DNA of 64,000 bases from Deroplatys truncata (Eukaryota > Arthropoda > Insecta > Mantodea > Mantidae): assembly GCA_030765065.1 (NCBI GenBank), contig CM060990.1:676233618-676297617 (forward strand). Direction: 5' to 3'. The notes under the pieces were generated by a model. That model made no database searches. It had not been told where the DNA came from and saw only the letters and a program-made list of their open reading frames with translations. This document shows positions 10,393 to 20,762 of the stretch, one piece after another (position 1 is the stretch's first letter; each line of letters opens with the position of its first letter). The position numbers and the translations under genes are program-made.

Positions 10393-11030
10393 GTAGAAAA
10401 ATCTTCATATTTACCCAATATCCTATACATAGAACACAGAATATAAATGGCTCTCAATAGCAGAGTGAAATTTGAACATCTCTATACGTCTAAAATATAA
10501 GGTAGGCCTTTCATAGCAAATAAACACAGAAACATTTCAACTTACACTATTATGAAACAAGTAACATAATATTTAATGTACTTTGTGAAGACATAATGCT
10601 CTTCACGATGAAAGCTCTTCAACATTGGTCTGCTGCTTAGAGTTACAACAATGTATGTGGCAATTTTCTGTCACAGCGTGTTCACGACTTTATCCGGTGC
10701 CTTTCCTCGTCAACTTCGTGTAAGTGTTTGCGTTTTTGCTTCTTAATTTTATTGAATGTTAATTTGCAATATTTTCTATCATGCACATTTTTCAGATAAG
10801 CTATCAAATCAGAGATGGTGTCGCGGGACAAAACTTTTCTGAAGTCTCGTATGACAATTGTGTTGGTCGATAGCTCTGTGTTCTTCCTCTTTCCAGTCAA
10901 TCGCGTCATGGCGTTAGGGGAAGTAATTAACTTGCCTATTGCCTTTTACAACTCGCATTTCTCAACCAAGACATAACCCTCGGGGCACTTTACATCTCAA
11001 AGTTTGCAGAGATTTGTAGTATATACAGGG
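10393..11030. other. Unassigned A+T-rich sequence
   Basis: Upstream (minus-strand sense) of the piggyBac relic. A 75-codon minus-strand frame (10682-10909), rich in Lys and Arg, has no similarity I recognise. Confidence 0.4.
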
Positions 11031-11600
11031 TGGACCATTTAAGTTGAGATTTTACAATTTCCCCAAAGCTAAGCGTTGTAGAAAGAAATGTGTTTAATAA
11101 AAAGTGCTTGATATTATGGGGGAAAGTAAATGCCATTAGTCGTGTTTTATTTGGAGGACATTGTGATCGTCATTTTAGGGTCAATTTAGTTTTTAAAACG
11201 GGAATCTACCTTTTTATGTTGTTTTCTCACTCCTCATAAAAACTAAACAACGTTTGTATAAAGCACTTTGCAATTGTTCTTACACCAACCTAAATAACAA
11301 CGAGAATTCTGAATGGCTGTGTACGAAGAGCGCAATGAATGGTTGGACAATCCATGGATCGTCATTTGAGGATCAACTTACGTTTCGTAATTGAGAACCA
11401 ACATTTTTTATTTTGTTTCGTCATTCTTCATCACAAAATAGACGTTTTTTATAAACCATTTTCTAATGAGGAAACAACATACAAAATGTAGGTTCCCATT
11501 TAAAAAATTAAATTGACCCTAAAATGACCATCTTAATGTCTTCCAAACAAAACAAAACTAATGGCATTATTGCTTTCCTATCTTTCAGGTTTTCTCAGTC
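11031..11600. repeat. Inverted-repeat element with one extra direct copy
   Basis: Arms at about 11121-11263 and 11443-11579 are reverse complements with scattered mismatches (left 'tcattttagggtcaattta', right 'taaattgaccctaaaatga'). A third, more diverged copy in left-arm orientation lies between them (about 11350-11442; 'atcgtcatttgaggatcaac'). A 'tacagggtggaccattt' motif precedes the left arm. The form suggests a non-autonomous DNA transposon or a rearranged fold-back. Confidence 0.65.
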
Positions 11601-12937
11601 CTAATAACTGGGGAGGTACCGTAAACTTAGGCTTGGAAAGTTTCGTTGCTCTGCTATCATTTCATTTTATATTTCATCACTGTCCACCGCCTGTGGTGCT
11701 GTGTGCTGTAAGAACGGATGCTAAACACCATTAAAATCTCTCTCTCTCTCCTTTGGGAATAAAAATTTAGTGGTGTTTGCTAAACTGAACCTTATACAGA
11801 AAAGCACAGAATAAGTAAACCTACATTCTCTTGTCATTATATCAATTGTGACTAATTTATATGGTATTACATAGGATATGGTGTTTACCATGATTTACCT
11901 GCTGACGACCATAACCCCATAAATATAATTGGAGCGACAATGTGGCTGTGTCACGTGAAACATTGCGAAAGAAGCGAGAAGGTCCATTAGGAGAATTAAA
12001 TTATATGCAGTGCAGAAGAAGCTTATTTAAAATCATTAGAGTTTCAAATTGAAGCCCCTGCTTTAGCATCAATAAACAACCCATTCTACTGCTCAATACC
12101 TATCCGAAACAGACAGTACATGTCATATGTATTTTATGTCACAATTCCTCCGATGTCTGGAATATATGAAAGACTAATAGTTTACTTTATCAACGATTTA
12201 CAACTCACAGCAGCGTGCATCAATCCAAGTTATTTACTCTAGAAAAAATTAAGTTAACGAGAAAAAAAGCCAAGTGTCTGATGTGATACATTCACATGAG
12301 TTTCCCTACCCTCTATTGTTTATTAGTGTGTATACAACCTATTCGTATGAAATCAGTTAATGCACTGTATTTTTAACCTCACCAAATGTATAATTATTTT
12401 GACTCAGAGAACCAGCAATCACTTCAGCCGCTTCCACGGAAAAACACTTCTTAACTTTAAAATTAAAGCAGGTTCGTCAATGACCTAGCTGTCGACGGGC
12501 CCTTAAACTCCACACCACCACACCACCACCAAATTAGGCATAATGAAAAGTCTTAGAATGTAAGCAACGAAAACAAAAGGACACAAACTAAAAGACGGAA
12601 CACTTGAAAACGGTACTATAACTAATAATTAAATATGATCCAATAAAATGAAACATTCAATCAACACTCCTTTGAAGCAACAGCTGCTGACAAAATATTC
12701 ACAAAATGTATATTTTGTAAAGTTGCCATAGTTGTTTACATTTGTTCACAAAATCATAGCAGTAAATCATTTCTCAATGTATATAAGAGGCCCATAGTTA
12801 CGACATGCGGGAACCGCATTCAAATGTTTCTTTCTTGGTAACAAACGCCTGCCATGAAAAGAAAAGAAGAAGAAATAAAAACACAGGAGGATAGCACAAC
12901 TTCATGCATGTCCGTTAGATGACACAATTGGGAAAAA
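11601..12937. other. A+T-rich intergenic sequence
   Basis: Long stretch with no supported gene or repeat family. It includes a short 'tctctctctctc' run near 11740 and a small palindrome 'acaaaatgtatattttgt' near 12700. Confidence 0.5.
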
Positions 12938-13640
12938 ATGTAAAATTACAACATGGAATATTTCAAAAACGGCTAAGGCTACGAAAAAATTATTTAACAT
13001 AAAATGTGTGTTTAATGAGCCCCGCATTTCTTCTGTGGTAAATTGTTGTACCTATATGTGTTACGGTTTACTAGTTACAGAGATTTATACAAAATTCGGT
13101 CAAATAAAGGGGACTTCACAAGGCTACTCCCAGAAGACTCAAAATACACATTTTATTTGTCATGTAAATATATTAAATATGTAGTATTTTAATAAAAATC
13201 TTTAGAGCCATTTTTGAGAAAAACAAAAATTTCGAAAGCCTTTCCATGAAAGGGTATTTTGAGGTAGAGAGATTTTCTTAATAATCTTCATGTCGCATCT
13301 TTGGAAGATACTAAACTTAAATACCTACAAAGTTTGGTATTTATCCGACATTTAGTTTTTTAGTTATGCTGTTCACAGACCACGCATACACAGACCTTTT
13401 TCTAAAAATGCTTCTTTATTTTAGATTCAGACGCCTCAATATATGTATTTCCGGTGAAATCTCGGTATTTATGTATCGTGGCAGAGAAAGTAAAAACACA
13501 TGCAATTTTTGTACCAAACATTTACATTAGCCCACTATTATATTCATCTAAGTGTGTGGGGGAGGCAGTTTCATATTGACTGTTGGTATTTTTACTGAAA
13601 TAAACAGCAGAATATGAAGGACCTGACCTATTCTACAAGC
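12938..13640 (+). repeat. Rep1 dispersed repeat, copy 1
   Basis: Matches 50390-51060 and 51780-52300 over most of its length, sharing the ordered phrases 'ttagagccatttttgag', 'ggagattttcttgaaaatc' (variant here), 'agtttggtatttaatcgac' and 'atgctgttcacagac'. It also contains one diverged unit of the '~115-bp' array seen in copy 3 ('cctttttctaaaaatgc..gattcag..gtatttccggtgaa'). No protein is encoded. The class is unknown. Confidence 0.75.
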
Positions 13641-13747
13641 CCCTGTTTTGTTTCGATATCCCCAAAACCTTTTGTTAACTTAACTCATCCAAGAATTCCG
13701 AGCTAGGAATTTGTATATACGTTGGACAGAGAGGATAAGAGAAGAAG

Positions 13748-14026
13748 AAATTAAATTAAATTGAGTTCTATTTATTTGACTGCTTTGGTCCTTGGCGTCC
13801 CATTCTATATGACCGGAAATTTTGCTCAGAGGCCGCTTTAAGAGGCTTGAGGTTCTTTTACTTGCCGTAAATCTACGACACGGGACCATCGGTTTTACTC
13901 CCTTTCCGAAGGAAGCCATGCTAAGTATTTTTACGCCCGAAAAAATCCATCGCCCTCCGCCGGGTTTTAACCCGCGACCTCGGGAACTAGAGGCTAGCAT
14001 GTTACCATAAGACCACGGAGAACGAC
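13748..14026 (-). mobile_element. SINE-B copy 1
   Basis: tRNA-derived SINE on the minus strand. The head at the right ends 'gaccacggagaacgac', the B-box region is 'gcgggttaaaacccggcgg' (minus) and the A/T-rich tail (aaattaaattaaatt) is at the left. The body phrases 'cttccttcggaagggagtaa' and 'gtaaatctacgacacggga' are shared by all seven SINE-B copies in the window. Confidence 0.85.
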
Positions 14027-15199
14027 TAACAGAAGAGGGTGGCGAAGGCAAAAAGAGTGAGAAACTGAAACAGAGTGACTGAAAGAGGCAGAAAGAGGGG
14101 TAGAGAGAAGAAGAGTAAGAGAAAGTTGGAGACACAGGAGGAAGAGAAGTATCATCATAGTTAACTCAAAAGCTTAAACATGAGACTGTGGTGATTGATT
14201 TATATGCAAATGGTACAGCCAGCATCTAAATTTCATTACAGCAACCTTTCGGTCTGATTCAAATTCAATGTAATATTCTGTAGGGAATAAAATCTCAACT
14301 TTTACTAAGTGGCAATTGCGACTCCAACTTTTAATGAAACTTGTTTTTGGTTTCAATTGTTAATCACCTTCAACAGCTATGTTATAAGCAAGCAGAGGGG
14401 TTTTAGTAAATAAACCATCAAGTTAGGAACGCACCGAGGGTTGGTAGCGAGGGAAGGTGTATGCGACTGCGACCTTGCAGTGTTCTCTGTAAACAAATGT
14501 GAAGAGTTGAAGGCACTACACCGTGCTTCGAAAGCAGGTAGATCAGGATTATTGAGTATCGGAAGAAAACAACGTGTATATATTTAGCTATTGGCAGTGA
14601 GCAATAATGTATTTTCGAAATACATGAAACATAAATCACATGCGAATGGCACGTATACACTTGTAATATTTTGAAAAACTATGTTTCACATCACCCGAAG
14701 TAGTAAGAGCAAATAAAACGAAATATCAGACTTGCTTGAGACTCCCTGTCTCAGTAATTCATTTTACACATTTCTGGTAACCCTGGATTCTTCTCTAGAA
14801 TACTTTTAAGTTTCTTTGTCATCCTTTCTCTAAAGTCCCAGCTTTATACCTTACTCGGTGTTTCTGAAACCTGTTCTACTGCCTCATGAGCTTCTGGTAT
14901 TTTTAGTGTCCTTACTTGCACATACATATGTTATTGTAGTTGGAATATTACTGAAATGATTCCGAATATATAAAAGACCCTAAAATAAAGTTGGTGAAAT
15001 TATTTCCTTCACTGCAAGCACAGAGGCAGTGAGGCAGCAGTCGCAACGAAACCGGCTGTTGTGAGGGGAAGGGGAGGAGTGTGTCCGTCACAGTACCTGA
15101 CGTCACCTATACTCCGTGCGGTAATACTATGAACTGTTTGATTACTAAAAGCCCTCTGCCTGATTGCAAGCCATACAGGTGGCTAGGCATTTTCGGGAT
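14027..15199. other. Unassigned sequence
   Basis: Starts with a purine-rich stretch (14030-14145, 'gagaaactgaaacagagtg' type). Further right, 15010-15120 is G-rich ('gtgaggggaaggggaggag') and resembles, loosely, the G-rich part near the left end of the hAT element at 18770. No gene was recognised. Confidence 0.4.
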
Positions 15200-15717
15200 A
15201 CGTCTACGCTAGCCGGAGTAAGGATGGTACATATCACGTAGAGAACCCGAGAGATAACCAGAGTGGTTCTTTTTGCCTCTCACGTGACCCCTTAGAGGGA
15301 GGGATGAGGGGGAGAACCTAAGGGCAACCAGTTCCGGGCGACGATGTGCACAAGCATGGTCGGAGTCCCTAATGGTTCCAGATAGAAGCATACAGACGCG
15401 GGACAACCCTGCCCGCAAGCACAGAGCTTTCCGGGGGCATCTAACTACCAGAGATGCCCCCAGAAAGCGGTTCCGTCAGCAATTCATCCAGCAACGCCAA
15501 GGGGGCACCTTTCCAAAACGCATATCAGTGCCCAGCCGCAACAACACACCGAACGCCGTCCCTTGGTCCTACAACCTTGAAACAGATGAAAGGAAAACAA
15601 TGAGGACAGGAAATTCGTGGTATAAGAGAAACCACCCCAACATTCGCCTACTAACTTGGAGAAACCACGAAGAAACCCATTGTCAGATGGCCACGGAAAT
15701 CGAACCCGGGTAACACA
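15200..15717 (-). mobile_element. SINE-A copy 3 (head truncated)
   Basis: Carries the SINE-A body ('tcacgtgaccccttagaggg', 'ggacaggaaattcgtggta', 'aacattcgcctactaac') and the B-box side of the head ('atcgaacccgggt', 15698-15710), but is cut before the A-box end. SINE-A copy 4 follows almost at once in the same orientation. Confidence 0.65.
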
Positions 15718-15729
15718 AGCCAGGCTGAT

Positions 15730-16325
15730 GATTATCGGTAAAGGTAAAATTAAAGGAGGAGGAGGAAACCGGGTCAGGGCACCGCACGCAGGCCAGCCGG
15801 CCCCTTGTGCTTCTAACGTGACCCCGGGAAGGGAGGGACGAGGAGAGACATCCGAAGTGCGACCAGACCCGGATGGCGAAGGGCGCCAGACAGACGGTGT
15901 CTCTAATGCTTCCAGATTGAACGCTTCCAACGCCACCCGAACTCACCCTATTGAGCCCCGAGTCTCCGGGTTCCCCCTAAGGAGGTCTCGCCCGAAAGCA
16001 CCCAGAGGCGGGTTCCAGCCGACCAGTCCCTGGACGACGTTAGATGAAACTTCCTCAGAGCGCACAGCCACGTCCAGCCGCAATCCGCCGAACGCCATCG
16101 CTTGGTCCTACAACACTGAAATAGATGACAAGGAAGATGGTGGGTACAGGAAATGAGGGACAGGAGAATCGTGGTAGAAGATGAACCAACCCAATATTCG
16201 CCTGCCAACTCGGGGAAACCAGGAAAAACCCATGGGCCAGAGTGAGCGGTCGCCGTGGATCAAACCCGGGACCTCCCGAATGTGAGTCGCACACGTTACC
16301 GCATCACCACCTCGCTCGGTGGCGA
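15730..16325 (-). mobile_element. SINE-A copy 4, intact head
   Basis: One of the best-preserved heads: on the minus strand 'accgagcgaggtggtgatgc' is the A-box side and 'ggtcccgggtttgatcc' the B box. The body to the left has the shared 'cgtgaccccgggaaggg' and 'gggacaggagaatcgtggt' phrases. Confidence 0.8.
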
Positions 16326-16377
16326 CTATCGGACTTCTGCCCACACACAGCATAACTTACACATTCTCTTTATTTCT

Positions 16378-16668
16378 GTCGTCCTCCGTGGTCTAGGTAT
16401 ACTATTGCTAGCCTCTAGTTCCCGAGGTTGCGGGTTCAGTCCGGCGGAGGGCGATGCATTTATTCGGGCGCAAGAATCCTTAGCATGGCTTCCTTCGGAA
16501 GGGAAGTAAAGCCGGTGGTCCCGTGTCGTAGATTTACGGCACGTAAAAGAACCTCAAGCCTGATAAAGAGGCCTCTGAGCAACATTTCCGGTCTTTCACG
16601 CCCAGTATAGAATGGGACGCCAAACACCGCAGTAGTTAAAGGGCGTCCATAATTAAAAACTAATTTAA
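16378..16668 (+). mobile_element. SINE-B copy 2 (plus strand)
   Basis: Head 'gtcgtcctccgtggtctagg' at the left, B box 'gcgggttcagtcc', then the full SINE-B body and a tail of 'ataattaaaaactaatttaatt'. One of only two plus-strand SINE-B copies here. Confidence 0.85.
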
Positions 16669-18179
16669 TTTTTTTTCTTTTTGAGCCTCCTATTTTAAGC
16701 TGCAAGGGACAGTCTTTACCTTGGCAGTTATGTGTTTTTATGACTCGGTACCATCGCTGCTCCATTCGTGGGTTCTTACAAAGACTTTATTGAGGGGCGC
16801 TACTTTAACAGTGTCTCATTACCCTTCGGACAAAACCCACCTCGTCTAACCTCCATATGAGTATTAGCAAGTGTTTGTTTCCCTTACTGTATACAATTAG
16901 ACGTGTTCTTAACATTATGAAACTGCCTCACCATACATCACAGGGTATTTTCGGATAAATAAGGAAAAAATTACAGATATGAGGTATTATCTATAGCACA
17001 AATGAATATTCTCCTTTGTTTTACTGCATTAACAAACACATGGTTAATTTCACGACCAAAATATAAACTTCAGTGTTCATATCCATGTTTGTCCAATGCC
17101 ATTTCTTTACTGCAAATTACCATGTTGCAAAGTTTCCTATAGAACTCTATGTCAGCAGAAGTATCAGCACAGGAGGCTGATACTTCAGGAGAATTGCAGT
17201 TTGTTGTGCTCTCTCTTAAGAACTTCCACAGTCGTGCGTTTTATCCATTTGGCAGCAGAAAGATATTACATCTTAAAACAGATGATTTTGTGACAGATAT
17301 CATAAACATCTTGAAATGGCACACTTAAAGTCCACACTGAATCAGTTGTTTTCTATGTTGCAGGGCAAGCACCGTCTTATATCCAGAAAACATCAAACGA
17401 CCAACAGACGAAAACTTATTTCCAAACATTCAACACCAGGGACAGTTTACCTAATGTTTTGGACACGACCAAGGAGAATGTGGTTATCATTGTGTTTTAC
17501 CAACTTATTAGCTGATCATTGGAATTGCCGCAAAAAGTTGAAGATTTAATCCACTGGCTCAAAAATTGTAATAAATGCATTTGCAGTGAATATTGTTAGT
17601 GTTTTAAGGCTAATATTGTTTTGTGCATCAGTATCTTCTGGAATATTTTCTGAAACATAATAACCCAGGAGAAACCTTCTAATGGCCGTGTGCACCATCC
17701 TCGTAAAACAAACCTTTCAGGAACCTTCAGCTTACCGCAGTAAGAATTTGACCGGGGTAATCATCATATAGTAGTACGCCAATCTTCACTGCAGTTTAGG
17801 TGACCGTGGTTTCATTGCAGGTAAACTCTACTGAACGCACCCGGACGTACATCACGTCGTCTGTTTTTCACTTGTTCTACCTCTTTCCTGAAGCGCATGC
17901 ATGTAGTTCAGCGTGTAATGGACAAAAGCAGACGCAAGTTTCTCTATTATATTATTAAACTTAACAAGCAATTTTTAAGAAAAGATAGTAAGTACAGAGA
18001 TAGAAGTAATAACTTTAAGATAGACACGTGGGAAAAGCTGGCCTAACAGTTGATTAGAAAAATGTGCTGAACTATTACAAACTTTGTTTTTTCTTTCTTT
18101 CCACACTGACTAAATTCTAGTTAGCTTAGTCGATATTCACTTACTGAAAGACAAGTGGGAGAAAAGAAAGAAAAATGCA
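16669..18179. other. Unassigned A+T-rich sequence
   Basis: Small open frames (17096-17293, 17316-17549) show no similarity I recognise. No repeat family match was seen within the window. Confidence 0.4.
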
Positions 18180-18184
18180 TTATT

Positions 18185-18265
18185 CCCAAACAAGATTTGA
18201 ACCTGGAACCTCTTGAAGAGAAGGCACACATGCTACCCATACACCTGGATTACGATTTCAAATTT
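18185..18265 (-). repeat. Degenerate tRNA-like SINE head
   Basis: On the minus strand 'aggttccaggttcaaatctt' resembles the T-arm and B box of a tRNA-derived SINE, with an A-box-like 'tgtatgggtagcatg' about 35 bases upstream. No shared SINE body was identified. Confidence 0.35.
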
Positions 18266-18709
18266 CAGACTTCGACACTAGCCTCTTCAGGTTACCGGGT
18301 TCCTATGTGCAATTACTGTATCTAGTATTTCTGAAAAACCCTTCATTACTCCCCTTGCTTCTGCCTTGTTCTTGGAGCTGATCGTCTTACATCAGTAGAA
18401 TTGAAACTTCTTTAGAATCCCAACAGCCGCCACATAGCACATGGAGGGACAAGGCTGTCAGTGTGAGGGAGAAAGAGTAGTCTATGAGGTTCAGGTTTAA
18501 GGACAGAGACAGTAAAGTAACGATGTTGGCTGGACTAGGATAAGGGAAAGAGCATTTGATCGATCCTAATTGGTTGGTTTGTGATGCAGTTGACGCAGAA
18601 ACCACCCTTCTTTGCACCTTCTAGTGTACGTTGAAGATCCTAAACAAGTTTTAATTCCACTGTAATCAGGCTACAACTGGCTCACAAAATGTATGCTTAT
18701 GGTCATAAC

Positions 18710-19922
18710 TAGGCTTCGGACTTGGCTTTAGTTTAAGTTAACTTCTATTGTTCTGCTACTTTGTTTACAAGCGAGCGGAGGGGAGAGGGGCAGTAGTCTC
18801 ACGCGCTACTCAGTTTGTGCTGTGCTGAGTACTGTGTACGCTATAGGTATACATGGGCACAGAAGTCAGTATACAATTCTGTAGTAAACTTAAGCTTTTA
18901 TTACAAAGTATAAATAAGATGAACAAAATAATAAATCTGAACTGTGTCGGATGAAATAATCAGGTTCATGTGTGATTTACATGCCTGGAGAGCTATTACA
19001 GTCGATTACAACATATTTTCTGAGTGTATCAAAAGCAAAACCTCTTCTCAAACTAAAAAAAAGTTTATATCTTGAAAAGCTCCGTTCCACATCACATGAT
19101 GTTACTAGTGCAAAACGAAACTGACGAACGTCACACGCCTCTGGGAAACGCATGCATTTTCATTATTTAGAATGTCATTATAATGGAATATTATTATTAA
19201 TGCCTAATAGGCACATAATTGCACATCCTGGGTTTTTTATCTAAAACACTCGTCGGTTTCTGCTGTGCTATTTTAGCAGGAGGACATTTGCCTGCTTCTG
19301 TAAAGTGTTGTGTCAAATTATCGACAAGTTTCAAGAACTCTGGTATTGCCATCTATGACAAAGACAAATAAAATTTGCGTAAAGTAGACTCACAAGGAAA
19401 TTTCATAGCTGTACATTTCTCCAGAAACGTTTTAAAAGCAGAATTTTGCGGCTTATTAAATGGGATATTTGTGCTTACCATTATGTCAGCTTCGGTTTGG
19501 CTACATGAGTTCGTGGTTTCTGATGTCGATAATATATCCTCACCCCCTCATTTCTAGGAAGCAACGTAATATTTTGTGAGTGTTTTTTAGATTTACAGTG
19601 GCTTGCAGTAAAAACCCTTCTTTCTCCTTTGATTTAAATCTGGAATACTTTACAGAATACATTTTCCCCTCTTACATCAAAATACTCGCGTCCATATTCA
19701 TTTACAAGTAAGACACTCTTCTTACTGGTTGTTTTTGTATGTTTTGTCAGCTGTCAACGGTCGGACTTCGTAACTTCAGAACAGGCTGTATACATACTGA
19801 TCGCTTGCTTAGAGTGAATGACTGACAGTGCTTGGGGAGGGGCAGGTCTCAGTGAAACCCTGTGCGCACGTAACTGTTTTCCACTCAAAGTGCAACGAAA
19901 CAGCAACCGTGTCCGAAGCCTA
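18710..19922 (-). mobile_element. Internally deleted hAT element with 8-bp target duplication
   Basis: The ends 'taggcttcggac' (18710-18721) and 'gtccgaagccta' (19911-19922) are perfect 12-bp inverted repeats. They are flanked by 'gtcataac' (18702-18709) and 'gacataac' (19923-19930), an 8-bp target duplication with one mismatch, as expected for hAT elements. The 1,213-bp body contains a piece of hAT transposase on the minus strand (19197-19559) but is far too short for a whole gene. It is a non-autonomous derivative that would depend on a transposase from elsewhere. Confidence 0.85.
19197..19559 (-). pseudogene. hAT transposase fragment (CGGBP1-like type)
   Basis: A minus-strand frame reads about 117 codons. 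The part 'STNIPFNKPQNSAFKTFLEK' followed by 'ESTLRKFYL' matches the region just before the catalytic core in the hAT group related to CGGBP1, where a '(S/A)NIPL.K..NP.FR.FLEKY' and 'P.ESTLRK.Y' pattern is typical. What follows is not the expected 'SIDET' catalytic segment but a different stretch ('FLKLVDNLTQHFTEAGKCPP'), so an internal deletion probably joins two parts of the gene. It lies inside the element bounded at 18710-19922. Confidence 0.7.
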
Positions 19923-20021
19923 GACATAACATTCTCGAGGTAAACGCTCATGGAGAGGGTTTGATCTACTTTATAGTTAACAGTCACTTCAACTGGATGC
20001 CCTGTGATGTCATAGCGGACT

Positions 20022-20289
20022 GCTCTCAATAGTAAAGCAAGCGTACATACGGGCTGCTCTTAGCTCTCACTAGAAAGGTATACTGGCAGCTATCTGCTCT
20101 TAGTAGTAAAGCAGGCCTAAATACGGGCTGCTCTTAGCTCTCACTAGAAAGGTATACTGCAGCTATCTGCTCTTAGTAGTAAAGCAGACCTAAATATGGG
20201 CTGCTCTTAGCTCACAGTAGGAAAGCAAACTTACATACTGGTCGCTATCTGCTCTCAGTAGTAAAGTAAGCCTAGGATTTCGGCTCTTA
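20022..20289. repeat. 41-bp satellite family, left diverged block
   Basis: Units such as 'tctgctcttagtagtaaagc' alternate with 'gctcttagctctcactagaaagg', giving longer (about 60-70 bp) and more diverged periods than the main block. The motif '(c)tcagtagtaa(a/g)gcaagc' ties it to the main array to the right of the SINE. Confidence 0.85.
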
Positions 20290-20762
20290 AGCGCACAGTC
20301 GTCTACTGTGCTTCTGATAACCTCCAGGAGGAAGGGGTGAAGCGAAGAAAACAAAGGATGACCAGATCCGGGCTGCAGGCTCAAAAGTGGGGCCCCTAAC
20401 TTCTCCAGATATATCATCCTGACTCCGGTGGAACCCAAAAGACCTACTTCTCCCCAAGCATAGCTCTCTCTGAGGACCCGTGTCATATAGAACGCCAGAG
20501 AGACAGTTCCACAAACCAAACTCCACCACGATATGCCTTTCCCGTCGTCTACTTCGAAGCTGAAGCATGATAAGTAAATGTAATGACAGGGATTGGGGTA
20601 GTGAAAAATTCGCGGCATTATATAAAATGCTCAGCGTTTGCCTATCCAACCAGAGAAAGATGGGAAAAACGCAAGGTCACGCTGGCGGGTCCAAAGGTAA
20701 CCCAACCCGGGAACTCACAAATGACAGCCTGACACGTTACAACCGCGCCATCTCGCTCTGTT
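20290..20762 (-). mobile_element. SINE-A copy 5, inserted in the satellite
   Basis: Satellite units lie on both sides ('agtaaagtaagcctag' before, 'ttaaggcaggccttatatac' after). The head at the right ends 'gcgccatctcgctctgtt' and the body on the left has 'cctccaggaggaagg' and related SINE-A phrases. Confidence 0.8.

Noticed and set aside
15484-16353. Several frames of 80-166 codons on both strands
   Set aside because: All lie in two adjacent GC-rich SINE-A copies and have no shared reading frame with other copies.
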